This document shows, piece by piece, positions 47,450-62,500 of a stretch of 64,000 bases of DNA (the stretch's first letter is position 1; every line of letters begins with the position of its first letter). The stretch comes from Daphnia carinata. Taxonomy: Eukaryota > Arthropoda > Branchiopoda > Diplostraca > Daphniidae. Location: the NCBI RefSeq assembly GCF_022539665.2, contig NC_081339.1:3224017-3288016 (forward strand). The letters are read 5' to 3'. Made by a program: the position numbers and the translations under genes. The notes beneath the pieces were generated by a model. The model did not search any database and was not told the DNA's origin. It worked only from the letters and a program-made list of their open reading frames with translations.

Positions 47450-50400
47450 TCCGGAAAGTCGTACTTTAACATCAGCACATTAGACATATTTTAATAGCAA
47501 CACATAATACGGCACCACCTTTCAATATTTTCGACCTATGATACTTCTTCACTGCAACCGGGAAGGCAAAGCAGCAGACTTAAAGACGAAGTTATTCATC
47601 ACAATTCGCGTTACCATGGTCCCAAGTATCGGCTTTTCTTCCAGCGGTGTTGTGCCTAAAACGACGAACAAATGATAAAAATGAGAAAACTAAACGAACA
47701 CGTGAAAAAGCATTACATTTGGACAAAAAGATTGATAATGGTTATTCCGGTCAAAATATGGAGGAAAAAGATTGATGTTGTTTACAAAGTCGTTCTTTCC
47801 TCAATATTTCTTTCACTTAAATCTGATGAAGTTAAATGTTCATTCATTCATCGGAAGACCAACATTAAACTTGCAAAGTTGGTCTAACTGATTGTCAACT
47901 GGATTCCAATGAACTAATGGACAAGCAGCATGACACCTGCTCACTACTTAAAGCATACCTTTATACATTTGCCAACTGAGCATCTAAGTTAATTTACGGA
48001 CCTTCCTTTTGGAAAATCCCCTTTTGCTGTTTTTCACACAATGCTCAGCTTACAAAACAAAATATGGACTTTCGGTATCAATAAGTATTTTGTCTTAAAG
48101 AGTAAAATTCAGAGAACGAAACATCCACTATTCATCCTGTTTTAAATAATGGCTGTTTTTCCCTATAAAAAAAAGATATATACTTACTTACTACAACACC
48201 AGCCATTACAACATTAACAAAGGATGTAACCAACTTACCTATCAAATCAGATGCAATTTCTAGACAGGATCCTTGACAGAATGTTAAAACTGCATACAAT
48301 GTGGTATAACCGATTCAATCTGGAACCTGTCACACAACATACAGCACCCTCATTCAAGCATTTTATGTAGAACGCATAAAGTATGTTTCACCTTAGGTGT
48401 GGCATAGAAGTCCCATCGCTCAAACAGTTTACTCATTTGCGAGGCATGGAACTTCCTCCATATTCGGCTCGTTGTTTATAAACACGCAATCGTACGTTCT
48501 TTGCATGCTTTGGCCATGATGAAGCTACAGAATTAATTTCCAATCAAGTCAGCAAACGGTTGAAATGGCTAACTCCAGTTGGCCATCAAAAATTGAATTT
48601 GTTGGCAACTATTATATGCTTCTTATAGTAGGGCAATACCTAAGAATATATGAACAATTTAAAACTTCATACAAGGAATAGAGGAAATTACAAAGTAAAT
48701 ACGGATATTAAGGAATAATGTTCCTTTAGCTGAAGAAATTGCTCTGACACCCAGTCTTCAGTGTAATTTTCGGCATCGTAGCTAACTCCCTTAACAGCCA
48801 GGACTTACCTCCACGATCGGAAACTGCCAAAGCAATATTACTAGTTAGGATTGTGAAACTAACCAATTAGAATAATAGACTTTCTCTATTTCCTTAATTT
48901 ACCAAAGTCGAGTTTCCACGCAAGTTTCCTAAATCCATAGTATTTTTTTAAAGCCGTTCCGAATGCGACATCTTTGCAACATAATCAATCCATTGATCTT
49001 CATACCAGGCAGTTTGTTGGTGTTTTCGAAAATGTCTTCGGTGGCCATTTCACTTTCTTTCAACAATAAATGCAACTGTAATTTTAACGAAAATAATTAT
49101 TTCAGGAAAACTAGGATAGGGTAAACGACATTGATTGACAATGATAAAAATTGTCTTGGCTCCCTTGCGACTCGAATAAGGAAGGAACGTGCTGATCGCA
49201 AAAGAAAGTAATCGTAATACCGGTCTAAGTAACAACGAATCGTGTAGCATATTTTTCCCCCCTAAACACGATGCTAGTCAGACCTGCAATAGAAAAAGAA
49301 ACCGGTAATCTGAACAATGTTATTCACCAGCATATGAATGGTTTACAGCTTATCCACCACATTTCTCACATGAGTTGAATCCCTGTGTTTGTAGTTCAAC
49401 TGAACAAAAACTGCGAAGTAATAAAAAGGTAACTCGTCAAACACTTGAGAGCGATGTTTCCTTGATTGAGCGTGCACTCGTCTACGTCTCCCATTCTACT
49501 TCAAGGAAATGGACGATTTTTCAAACTCCATTTTGTCCCACTTGAATCAATCTACGATATTGGTACTGGACCTACGTGAAAAAGAAAAAAACAGTTTATT
49601 CTTGATCGTGGACCATATACAAAAAACACGAAACTTTTCAAACAACGTGCATGCTTCTTCCTCACCCGTCCCCATGAAATATCGACCACTAAAATTGAAA
49701 TGTACAAAAATTCTTACCTCATTGGCCAATTGTGAGTTGCACGTTCCACTACTGAGACCGGTTGAGCTAGTTTCTTCTATTTTTGGAGGTTATTATCAGA
49801 AAATCAATTAGCAAATTTTTTTTTTCATCGAGGAGCACATAGATCGTTCCACGTACTGGAGCCATTTTGAAAGAATGAATCATTACAAAAAAAATAGGCC
49901 CCCATACGGTGGCGCCATCTAGCATTCGAATAGAGAATCAACGATGTTAGATCAATCGACAAGTTTACCATTATCCTTAGTATTCTCGATTACGAAACGA
50001 AATAAAATCAAAGGGCATACCTTTTTGACAACAGGAATAAAAATAAAACTCACTACAATCTATAACTCACTCAGTATTGCATTCGACGTCGTGTGGTACC
50101 AATGGGCGTGTCTTTGTCGCCCCACCTCTCCCGTTCCCTGAAACGCAATTCGTCTTGTCTTAACGGCTATATAGCGATTAGACCACAAATCGTATATCTT
50201 TTAGAGACGCAGAGCAAAAACCGCAAACGATAAATACATAGGACAATGTTGTCACGTGACTGCACGCAGGGCATGGCCAAGAAAATATATAACGTTTTCA
50301 CTACATATTTTTTTTAATACTTTTTTTCCCTTCTCGTGTATTTATGTTTATTTTTCTCTGGGTTATAGGCCTCGGGTATACGACATGGGAAAGGGGGCGG

Positions 50401-53400
50401 GGTGTCATCAATAACGAGCGTGATAGTTCCATCATTCCAGAAGCCTACATGCTGGCCTGCGTTCCAATATAGCCGAACCGGGGGTACAGAAAAATAGCGT
50501 CAAATACGAAAAAGATGGAAGACGCCTTTCGGTGTATGTAATGTTGACAAAACGGAGGGGAACGATGTAGGCGTGATGGATGAAACTAACATCATAAACG
50601 CATGCAGTTAGACATGGGGACGAAAAGAATTGGAAGAGAATATCGTTGCATTTGCTCACGCGTGACAATAAACGTGCGTATATTCCTTGCGTTGAACGTG
50701 TCCGTAATGCGTGAATGTTACACGATAAAGGTCCGTATGTCTTTTGATGTCCACGTTTCTAACCAGGCAGTAAATGTCGATCTCACGATATTAGGTAATA
50801 ACGCAATCATTTCTACCAAACGCCCGTCTTCTTCTGAGGAATGTCAAATTGTACATGACATCTAGCGGTAGACATTTACACACCGCACTGATGCCAAACC
50901 AAAAAAAAAATTGTCAACACGAAAAAAGCAAGACATCCGCCTTCCGTACGGATCGATAACATATAATATATCAATCGTCCTGGAAAAATGAAAAGCTGAT
51001 CCCCGAGTGATGAGATTCCCCTCCCCAAGAGAAACTTTCCGATCGAAAGGAAAACTTTTCCCTAGACCTTTTGCAAAAAGGAAGAAAAGACGACAGGCGT
51101 CATAGAGAAAAAAGGGAAGGATAAAAAAAAAAGTGTCACGAATATAGACGACACATGTCGGTCCTTTTTTTCTTTTTTTTTCAATCGCCCAGACGTGTTA
51201 TTATTATTCGCTACTGTACGCAGTGGCACCGAAAATCCCCATAGTAATGCTATACAGATCCCACCAGCATACACACACATACACACACACATATATATAG
51301 ACACAAGTTATGTACACACACACGGAGAAAACTTTTCTACACGAAGAGTTGAATGGAATATATGCACTGTTTCTCAAGCAATGAATTCCCGACTTCAAAG
51401 TATAAACGTACACGGACTCTACATTCCCTCTATCCGCGAAGCAGAGAGACTGACGATATATAAAGTTTTGGCAATGCTTCAGCCCCAGCGCGTCCAGTTT
51501 GCCTGGGCTATATACGACGTGTGTTCTGATTAGTAATAGTGGAAACAATGGACGAAAAGAGAGGGCGGGAGAACTTTTTACCGGAGACCAAAGGAATCTC
51601 GAGAATTCCTATCAAACTCTTGTTCTCTAGTGTTTCATTTGTATTACACTTGCCACTGGCCGTGCGTGTCTGACACCATCCCCTGGACGGCATTATTTCA
51701 ACTTTTTCGTAATACGAACTTTTTTTTTTCTTTTTTCTAAAATGTCCTTATGTATTATAAATGAATATGTCCTACACTCGGAAATGTTGATTAAGTAAAA
51801 TCTCATCACGCCCACACTGGTCGGCCGCGTATGGCACACTGTGCAAAGGGTGCAGTTATATACCAATTGGTTACGGGTAATTAGTTCCAGGGGCGTGAAC
51901 GTTGACTCTGTCTTTTGGCTTTTTGGCAAAGAAATAACATAGGCGAAGTACATATATATATATACATATATATATATATATGATTAATGTACATACGCAC
52001 ACACAAGAGAGTGATACGTGTTTCAATCACATGGTAAAGCAATCACGGCAACTGTACATGCGCCAATGCTTTAATTATTAAAAAGTTCCGTGTTGCCCGC
52101 CGTTCCCAATGCAGTGCGCGTGAAAAATCGTACACGTACAAAATGTGTATGGAACAACAAATGAATCAGTCGCAGAAAAACTACATTCGCTATATTATCT
52201 ATAATCCCCTTTTATTACAGATATATAGCTTTGGAATTGCCCAAAGTCCTTCTTCGTCTCTGTTGCCTTCAATCGGCTATAATAAGCTGCTTAACTATAT
52301 ACTGTAGATTGGGGAATCGGAGCTAGCAAAATAAAAAGAAACATCAATCAGGATAAGGATTTCCTAAGTGTGTACATCTTTGAATTATTTTTTTCCCCCT
52401 CTTCCTTGGTTGAACATTTTTCTCACTTAACGGTAGCAAACCCTTTTCACTGCGTGATGCGGGAAGATAATAAGATTGAAAACGTTGTATGTGTAAACGG
52501 TTTTAGATGTTGTGGAACGGAGAGCTTTGAATCCCATATGAAATCCGTTTCTCTTCTATGGACGTTTAAGACCTTGTGTATGATACGGATCTTTACTTCG
52601 TCGCAGTCGAACGAAGTGATTATAGACATCACAACGGGTCCTTCAGTAGCGATCAACAGATGGTCAACATCTTTTTTAAAAAAATTTAATATTCAACAAA
52701 TTTGATCTCCCTGCCTACTACGAACTTGCGTCTCTCATGGATTTTATCGACGTCTGCAAGCGACCCGACGTCGTTGATGGAACGATACAGTCCGATATTT
52801 CGATCGCGATACACTTGAATTGTCATATCGAGGGCTTTAAACAAAATTGGTTTTAATGTCACAACGCTAATTCGAAAACGGTTGGCCAGTCTAAACGTCC
52901 TAACACGACTCTCTTATCGAGTGCTGCTCCCTATATACTATCGATCTGCGTCGCAAACTCGTTGTTAGGTCTCTGTGTAATGTGTGTGTGTGTGTTTCAT
53001 TAGACAAGACATTATACAGACGCACACGAAGAAAACGAAAGGGATGGCCAATTGCAAATCTAATTCGATTGCAATCGGCCGGAAGCATTTTGTTCGACCG
53101 TTTACCAGGGCGGATCGAAACTTTTGCTTTCCTTTTTCATTTCCGTTATTTTTTTTTCCATGCAAGAACGATGTTTCTCTGCTGCCCGTAGTAGAGGGCA
53201 ATGCTGAAGGGGATTTCCCTATCCCAGTGGATGAGCAGCAAATCTAGTAGCCGGAAATTGGGCAGCAGCACATCCTACAAGGATGGCCAAACCCCTACCG
53301 GGCTTGAAAAAAAAAAAAAAAAAAGGAAATGATTGCTTGCAACACGACGATTGCCCGCTGGGCCACGGCCGTCTTCTTCAGTTTTTGATCTCTTCTCACC

Positions 53401-54834
53401 CTACCACGCCGAAAAAGAAAGTTCTTTTTTTTTTTTTAAATATTTATTCCCAATATAGAAAAAAAAAAGAATAAGAAAGCCTTTAGCAATACAAATCGAA
53501 TACTGTCGGCTATATAGATCTTCAATAAGTCAACATGGCAGCCGCAAAAAGAGGAAGGCTATGGAAGACGATCGATCGTTTGAACTGTTGGGCATCAATT
53601 AGAAAAGCCACACTAACATTGATATACAGAGATCTCTGCTAATTTATAGATACCCCACTCGTTGTGAGATTCTATAAATTGCATGACATCACGTATCTAT
53701 AAGAAGACATTGGCTGTTTCTTTACCGTTACGAATGCATCTGCGATGTTCAAAGACGAAGAAGAGATGGGGGAAGCGGAGCCATATAATACGGTTTCTTG
53801 AATACCAATGCAATCAATTAGCCGAGGCAAGTCAGCAACGAAGCTGTTTTTTATCTAGAAGAGAGCGCTCCTGCCCTGGCGAAAGGCTTCCTTCTTTTTC
53901 ATTAGGGAAGCTACAAGGAGAACTGTGAAAGAGAGAGGACCGCATATGAAAATGGAAATCAGCTTCTGAGGATGCGGAGAGAATGTCTGCAAAGGGGAAA
54001 TAAAAAGAGCGTGCGAAGAAAGCGCAAACAGTCGTGCCTCTATACTTTTGCTGGCTTTTCGATTTTCTGTGTGTTTACAAGTTCGAGGGAGGGGGGGGGG
54101 GAGGAGGAGGAATAAAAAAAAAAATATATTAAAGAACGAAAAAGTAAAAAAGGTCGGGATGCGTGAGAAAAGGAAGAAAGAAAAAGACATGGATATTTAC
54201 TTTTGTTTCTGATCCGCTTGTGGTGTACATATGATTGCCTTTTTCTTTTTTCTTTTTTTTTCGAGAAAGAAAGAAAAAGAAATAAAAAAAAAAAAGTGCA
54301 TACATGTGTTATCTAAGACGAGCGAAGAGAAAAAAAAATGTCCGCTGGACACATCCATCGAGATTCATCAGCTCCTTTTCGGAAGGACCGATAGACCCGT
54401 CCTGAGGGGTGAACGCTGGTCTGATAAGAAGTGAGTCTATTTTGCGCGCATGCTGGCGTTCGTGAAAGATCGACATCGTAACAGGAAACTGCGATAAGAT
54501 GAAATAGGAAGCGCGAGAATGATGACCACAGTGCGTGATCATTTATAATCGATGATTGTCTCGCTATGTCTTGCCCTTTATTTTTTTTTTTTTTGAAATC
54601 ACATTTAAGTCTACTATTATTTACAGGAGGCAGCGTGTTACTTAAGAATAAATATATTTAAAAAAAAATACTTTTAAGCAAATGAACGCACACGTGTGAG
54701 TAGAAAGAAGACGCCGAGTAAAAGAAGAAGAAGAAGAAGAAAGATGGTGACGAATCACATTAGCGTCTCAGAAATAGAATACTGTCGGGCTTCGTCATGT
54801 CCTCCTCTTTGGGCACTCTATCCAGCTCCTTAAA

Positions 54835-54865
<31 letters not shown>

Positions 54866-55596
54866 AGAACCCGAAACTAAAGAAAAAAAAAATGTCGTCG
54901 TCCTTTTTCGCCGACTAGCTTATAGTGGGTAGTTGCGTGTCGGGGTTTGGTCTGCCCACTTGCTCATCTATAGCGTCAAGTGAGTCGGCCCAACTGTCAA
55001 CTTCGTGAAAGAGAGACAGCCAGTGATGTATAAGACTTTGAAAAAGAAAAAAAAATGTCATACAGATGTGCTGAAAGAGAAAGATTTTCATCATGATCGA
55101 TAGTTTATTTCTTAAGAAAAAAAAAAAAAAAAAAAATATTCTTAAGGAAATGAAGTAAAAAGAGATTCCCGGGGCAGGTGTGTCTTGTTTTTGGAGTAGC
55201 GCGCATAAGCTCCTCCCCCCTCTCTTTGGGTCTACCAGCACCCAACCCATAGGAAAGGGTCACCCCGTCTTTCTCTCTTGCAAGAGTTTTAGTCTGCCTT
55301 CGACTTGGCTGGCGACCAGACCAGACCACCTCAAACTTTTATTTTCTGTGTCTTTTTTTTTTTGTTTTGTGTTTTGTTTTTCATTAGATTTTTTTTTCCA
55401 GACAAAACCCTTTGGTGTTTGCATCGGCAAATTTGCTCGTCTTGGTGGCTCACCCGTGTGTGTTTTGTTTTAGTGCGTGTGCGACCCTCTTCTAAATTAA
55501 GTTTGAAGATTTCCTTCTTTTTTTTTTTTCGTGGATTTAGAGATATATAAAATAAATAAAGTTAAGTGGGTAAAAGAAGAAAACGCGAAATAAATC
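47450..55596. other. no supported gene
   Basis: About 8 kb. The left half is AT-rich and unique-looking; the right half has simple repeats again. Open frames at 49,509-49,811 and 52,370-52,705 (100-111 codons) have no domain or splice context I can defend. The part nearest 55,597 should hold the promoter and 5' UTR of the KH-domain gene. A CTCF-like motif lies at 49,911-49,922 (CTAGATGGCGCC on minus) and ACATCTAGCGGTAG at 50,858-50,871. Confidence 0.5.
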
Positions 55597-58500
55597 ATGG
55601 AATCGGAGATGGATCTACAGCTGATGCTGCTTCCGGCCGTTGTGACTGGTGATGTTATTCCGGCTACCAACAACAACGACAGCACGACCAACAACAAAAT
55701 GGTGAACTGCCGAGATGAAGAAGCCGAATATCTCGATAGATTGTTGACTGAAAAAAAACTCGTCGACGCAACGGCCGGATTGGATTGCACTCAGAAACTC
55801 ATCAACGCCGGTAAAGTATCGCATTTTCATTTGAGAAGTGCGAACATTTTTTTTTTAAATTCGATTTCGAGATATTTCTTTTTTTTTTTTTTCTCCTTTC
55901 CGAGCCATCAATAATTGACCCTTCCCCCCACCCTGTACATGTAAAATGCATTGAAAAAAAACTCTTGAATTCAAATTCTCGTTTTTGTTTGTTATGTGAT
56001 ATCCACCAGCTGGATGCTTCGACGTCTTGCATCCGGAATTTCCATTTTCTTTTCTACTCTATTCCTAAAATATTCCATTTTCTTCTCGTATGGAGGTTTT
56101 TTTTTTTTTTTAACAAACAAAAAATAAAAACGAAACTGACTTTTTTTGGTGTGACCTTCGTCATCAAGTCGAAACGATTTGTGTATATACTCTGAAACTC
56201 GTTGAGCTAATGCGATTTTAATGAGATACACACGAAAAAAAAAAATGCAGCAGAGAAACGAAAATAAAAGAACCCCAACGTGCGGGGGCGCTATAGTCTC
56301 ATATAGGGGAAGTTGATTAGATTGTGGCACATGTTCTTTTTTTTTTTACTTATTCTTTCTCCCGCACACATGCACGACGCCCATATAAATACATTTTTTT
56401 TCTTTCGAAAGGCAAAAGACATCAGTGAAAGGTTTTCAGAAACGAATTTTTCTTTGGATTTTTCCTTAAAAAACATTTAAGTTTAAGTCCGCAATGTGAA
56501 ATCAAAATCCCAACTCCAATCCATTTAGATTCCTTTTTTTTTGTGGAGGGATGCGCTTTATTTTGTTATTGGGGGGTAGGTGGAGGGGTAGGAGGATAAA
56601 CAATTTTTTTTTTTTTATCATGGCTTGTGTGGATCCAATCGAAGTTTGGGTTATCAAATGGGAGTGCGGAAAAAAAAAACTGAGGGATTTGCCGGCAACA
56701 ATAACAACACACGCAAGAATCGAATCGGACGGGCCGTGTCCCTGACGGTTTAGTTCGAGAAAAAAAAAGAAGAGGATTCACAAATATAAAAGGGATGATA
56801 GAAGAAAGGCTAATCATACGTCAGAAAAAAATAGAACTTCCAAACTTGTAGTCTCTCCCCACACACACACACACACACATGCAGAAAACTGAAATGATTA
56901 AAAAATCAAATCAATTTTCTTTTTAAAAAGAAACATTTTTTCAAATATTCCCGCCCGATTGATGTAACGTCAAGATATTAATACTTTTTTTTTTTTTCTT
57001 CTTCTTCTTTTGCCATTTGTGAAAAGAAAGAAAAACAAAAGAAATCGAATTAGGTAGTTGGTAATAAATATTTTCTTTCATATAGCACACCATGTAGGGA
57101 ATGTTTGTGCCTTATTTATACGTGGTCACGTTTGTGCCGCGAGAGAGGGGGGTCGAAAGGACGATATCGAAGTTGCGGCTAATAAGACGATTCCAAAGAC
57201 ACAACCAAATGTGGCAGCCATCGTTAAGATAAAAAGAAAAAAAAAAGAAAGAAAAATATCTACAAAGAGAGAGAGACCCCTGTTGTCGCTATTCTTTTTT
57301 CTTTCTCCCACTCAAATTCCCATCCGAATGAGAAGCAAAATGTCTTGGAAATCCAAAAAGAAAACGGGAATAAAGAACTGTCTGAGCCATTTTGTGCTTT
57401 TTAACGCCGTGTGGAATGTTTGATGATTTATCGGAGAGTGTCGATGCCAATCTAACACTACGCATTCCTCCACGTTCACAGGTAGACACAAGGTGATAGC
57501 CCTCACGTATATAACAATTTAATATTAACCATCCAAGAATTATTGTTTTCTTTTTTTCCTCCCCCCATTCACGTGTATCGATTCATAATCGAAAAGCAAA
57601 ACATAATGAAGAAATGTGTTCTGGGTGGACCAGCGTTTTTTTCTCAAAAGAAATTCGATATTGCACACGTAAGAAAAAAAAAAAAATCAAAGCTGAAGGC
57701 ATTACCTAAAAATAAGCAGAAGAAAGAGAAAGGGATTTGACACATTCGATGATAACTTCTTTATGATCGCTCTCGGCCATGGAAGATTCTCATCGCTTTC
57801 ATAAATTGACCCTTTTTTATTTTTCTTTCTCTCTCTCTCTCTTTTGTAACGAAAACATTTATTCCAAGCCGCAAGATCGTGGCCGTCTTTAACGGTCAGA
57901 CCAAAAGAATTTTTCTCAAAAAATTCTTTTCGTTCAAAGCCAATTACGAAACACACGAAAAGAGGCGAAGGGAGGGGAGAGATAGACGTCGTATAAACAC
58001 GGAAAGTAAAAGCTTTAAACTATTCCCATGTCTTTTCTCTTCTAGCAGAGTCTCATAGCCTCATTCAACAGGCGATGTATTCCCCTATAGAAGAAGAAGA
58101 AAAAAGGAAAGAAAACGAAGGCCTTAATAATATTTATTTATGTATTTTAATGGGGTTTTTTCTCTCTCTTCGACGTACCTCTCTTTTCTCCTTAGAGAGA
58201 GAGAGCCAATAACGCCGTCTAACGGTCGATGCTGACCGACTTTCTCCTTTTTCCCATGTGTGTATGCGCATTTTGTTTTGTTTTTTTTTTCTTCCCGTTT
58301 CCGTGTGTGTCTGAAAGAGAGAGAAAAAAAAAAAATTCCCGGAGTTTTTCGATGTCTGGTGGCCCTGTAAGGTGTTTTATGCCCGTTGCACGAGCCAGTC
58401 TAGTGTGTTGTAGCTATGTCTGTTCTATCTTTACGTTCACGTTTCAAATAGGAAATTCTTTTTTTTTTCTTTTTGGCCAGGAAACGAACAGTTGCATCGG

Positions 58501-59492
58501 GCAGGTGCAACTTGAGTGGGATATTACCCACAGGTGTAGACAATTGAGAACGCGAGTGCAATTGACATTGCCGACGATTACGTCAATTGACGTGCACTAA
58601 ATGACGCGTCACTCGCTCCACAAGAATGTTCAATTTCTTCTTTAATTATTAGAGAAAATTTCCAAAAAAAAAAAAAAAAAGGAAAAAGAGGGAAGGCTTT
58701 GAACGATCCATTCACTTGTCTGTTATAAGAATCTCGCTTCTTATCGCGTATGGAAAGGACCGTCTCCCCCTCCTCCCCCCGGTTGGCCCATTAGCATATC
58801 AAGTCGGTATGGCGTGCGGGACGAAAGGGTGCGGCTTGTCTACAGTCATATTTTTCAAAACGACTTAGCATGACTCGTTCATTTTGTTGAATATTTCGAC
58901 CATCAACGTTGCGTACTGGTAGTAACGCGAGATGTGTATTTGATGTCATCGCATTGTACGACACGATATTTTTGATTACACTAACATTTCAAACGGTTTT
59001 CTCGTGAGCGAGAGAGAAAAAAAGCGAAGCGGCAAGAAGAGGAAGAAAATAATAATTTTTTCATCACGCTGAGATGATTGCCGTTTGCATTAAAGCTTCT
59101 CAATCTTGTCCGAGTACATATAGCTTTGATCGTTTAAATAAGCTTGCACACAGTGTGTGCGCGCACACATCCAATTTAGCAGCACTTCACCTCGCGTTGA
59201 ATATTCATCAAATGAAATGACGTCATTCATTTTTCAGCTCCTTCCTTTTCCAAGACCTACATTTAATATACGTAAAGGGGCGAATGTGTATTTCCATTTT
59301 CTCTCGTTTTTGCCCCGTTCCGTTTTGAATTTCTCCATCTGGCCAATGAAAACATCTCAGCGTTTTTACACGCCTGACTTTGCGCCGTGTCAATTATGCA
59401 CGAACATCGTCACGATCTTCACTAGCTACACGAGACGTCGAGTCTTCCTATTTCATGCTGATTACGCTCACTTCCAACAATTCTTGTATGTA

Positions 59493-59529
<37 letters not shown>

Positions 59530-62500
59530 ACAAATTGTGGGTTCGATTGGGCCCCGCTATCCTCAAAAGAGGACTTGTATACATCGGTACAGAAATTCAG
59601 CGAAAATCACATCCGGTAATGACAAAAAATTAAAACAAAGTAAAAATATGTCTGACTCGAACTGCGTACATTGTGTTGTAACTGTAAAGTATGGGGGTCT
59701 TCGAACAATAGCCAAACCGCCTATTTAACACCGGAAACGAGACGAAGAAAGTTGTATCGTTTTTTTCTTCTTCTTTCATTTGTCTAGAGTTTGGCTGATT
59801 AGAGTCAATTACCTAACTTTCTCTTTCTCTCTCTCTCTTTAATAAATAAATATATATATTGTCCCTGCCCCCCCCCCCCCCCAAAAAGAAGCAAGTTTTC
59901 ATCAATCAAACGGCGTTATTTTTGATTTCTCGTTGTCTTTTTTTTTCTCTCTCTCTCTCTCTCTCTGTCTGGCGGATTGCAGAGATTGAGCGGTTGCTGA
60001 ACGGCGGAAGTGTTAAAGACTCTTCAGTGAACGGAAGCTGCAGCAGCGGCGCTGCTGGAGGAAGCAAGAGGTTCTGCGACGTCACCAAAGACAAACCCAT
60101 CAAAGTCACCGTCCGGACTTCTGTGCCCACTCGAGACCATCCAAAAGTAAGTTGCTGCCTCTCTTTCCTTTTTGGCCCCCCCCCCCCTTCTTCGAAAAGT
60201 GGATGAAAATAGTTTACTTTTTTCCCTATTGTTTCATGCGCTTTTTTTTTTTCTTTTGCTATTTGATACGATGATAGAAGACGCTAATCTTTTGAAAGAG
60301 AGAAAGTTTTCGTGTGTCCCAACTTTTTTGACTGACGCCACTCGTTTTTTTTTTTTCGATTAACATTTTTCGAAAATGGCCAGTATTTAAACAAGAATTT
60401 TGGTCAATACATTTTTATTTATTTTTCTTTTCTCGTCTTTCCCGAATGTCTTTGGCGATCGGTTGCGCAGTTCAATTTCGTCGGCAAGCTGCTGGGCCCC
60501 AAAGGCAACTCCCTGAAGCGTCTACAAGAAGAGACGCTGACCAAAATGGCCATTCTCGGTCGAGGATCGATGAGAGACAAACACAAGGTACGCAGCACCC
60601 ATCAATAAAAAAAAAAAAAGAAAAACCTAAAGTACAAAAATAGGCGGCAGACTTCCTTATAGTTTTACGCGAAGTGTGTTTTTGCCACGGGATGCGATCG
60701 GAAAATAAGAAAAAAAAAGAAAAAAAAGATGATGGAATTATTGACTGATGAAATTAGCGGCCAGCGCGCGCAATAATCACGAGCAAGACACGATGAATTG
60801 CGCATGTCTACACGTCGCGATTGGTTGATTTTTTTTGGTTTTTTTGTTTCTCTCTTTTCATTTGTTCCGCTAATGTAGGAAGAAGAATATCGACATTCGC
60901 ACGAGCCTCGTTACAGACATCTCAACGACGATCTTCACGTTGAAATAACAGCGTACGCAGCGCCAGCCGAAGCTCACGCTCGCATCGCATTGGCATTGAC
61001 GGAAATTCGACGCTTCCTCGTTCCGGTTAGTTCATTTTATTTATTTATTTTTTTTTTTTTTCACTATAAAAAAAAAAACTAAACAAAATAGGAGAGAGAG
61101 AGAGAGAGAGAGATATGTACAACAATAACAATAAATAATATTTATTTATTATTTATTATTATTTTTTTCTCGTTTCTCTGGATGGGAGAAAATCCGATTA
61201 CCGTGTCTTTTTATTCGCCCCATCCCTTCCGTGACGCAAATGATGCGTGATCGATTCCCGATGGTGGACGCTAGCGACGTGGGGAGGATGAACTTGGGGC
61301 ATTGTGCGAGGGAGGCAACAACAACAACACGCAAGGGGGGAGAAAATAAAAAAAAAAAAAATATTATTTTGATTTTTCTTTTTTTTTTTTTTTTTTCTGG
61401 GAGGGCAGTTCTTCTGGTTAAAGGTCCTATACATATACCCAAATAATATAATGCCGAGACCCCCCATCATTACGTCATCCGTCTTGTGTTTAGCTGCACA
61501 CACCGACTCGTGTATATGCTGCAAACGCTGTAATCAAGGCGGCAACAATAACAAGAAAAAAAAAAAGAAAAGAGAAAGTCCTTTCTTTTTTCTTTCTTTC
61601 TATGCTGTACGCAATTTCGTATGTAAACAAACTATTTCTCATGAATAACATTAAATATTACACACACATGGTAGCCGAAATGATACCTGCAAAAAAAAAA
61701 AAAAAAAAGAAGCGCACGTTCCCGCTAATGACACACCTCGAAAAAATAATAATAATGAAGTTTGTTTTGGATTTAGGTCGACGTGGGGGGGGGGGAGAGA
61801 GTCCGTTATAGTGATCGATAATTCGTATTGTGCCGCATAACCAGTCCGCTTCTGTTATTTAAAGAGAGAAAAAAAGAAAAAAAAAATGTGCGCTATTTTG
61901 ACTTGGCCAAGTGCCAACGAAAAATCGGTTTGGACGGGGCCAACAAACACAAAACACGAACGGTACAAAAATGTGTACTGTTTTTTCTTTTTTCTTGTTG
62001 TCCTATGTAGAGGTCAAAAAAAAAAAAAGAAAAAGAGGAGGCGCTTGTAAAAGTACACGGCGCTCAATTTGGCGTCATCAAAACAAGGTTTCCGCAGTGG
62101 CTCTGCAGAGTCCCTCACCTCCTATAGTTGTAATCACACACACGCACAATCACAGCAAACGCGAAAAAAAACAAAAACAAATGGATGGTGCTGACCGTCA
62201 GTGATTTGCGTCGCACCTGGGACAACAACACAAAAAAAAAAAAAACCTAGTCCCCCTCCCCCAATCGTGTAGATGTAATCATTTCATTTGTAAATCGAGT
62301 AGAATTTAAACACGAAAAGCAAGAGAGAGAGAGAGAGAGAGAGAATTGGCGCAGTGAACGCAGAGTAGAGAGTTGCGCTTGTGTCGGCTACTAGGAGCAG
62401 TCGGAACGTGTACGACTGGCCGTCATTCAACTGTCGCATTAGTCACGGACCCGTCATTCTGACCACTTCGTTTTTTTATTATTTTTTTTTTTATCGTTCC

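Noticed and set aside
49509-49811. 100-codon open frame on plus
   Set aside because: Isolated, with no recognised domain and no neighbouring exon.
52370-52705. 111-codon open frame on plus
   Set aside because: It contains CVNGFRCCGTESFESH and looks mildly coding, but no start context, splice partner or family could be found.
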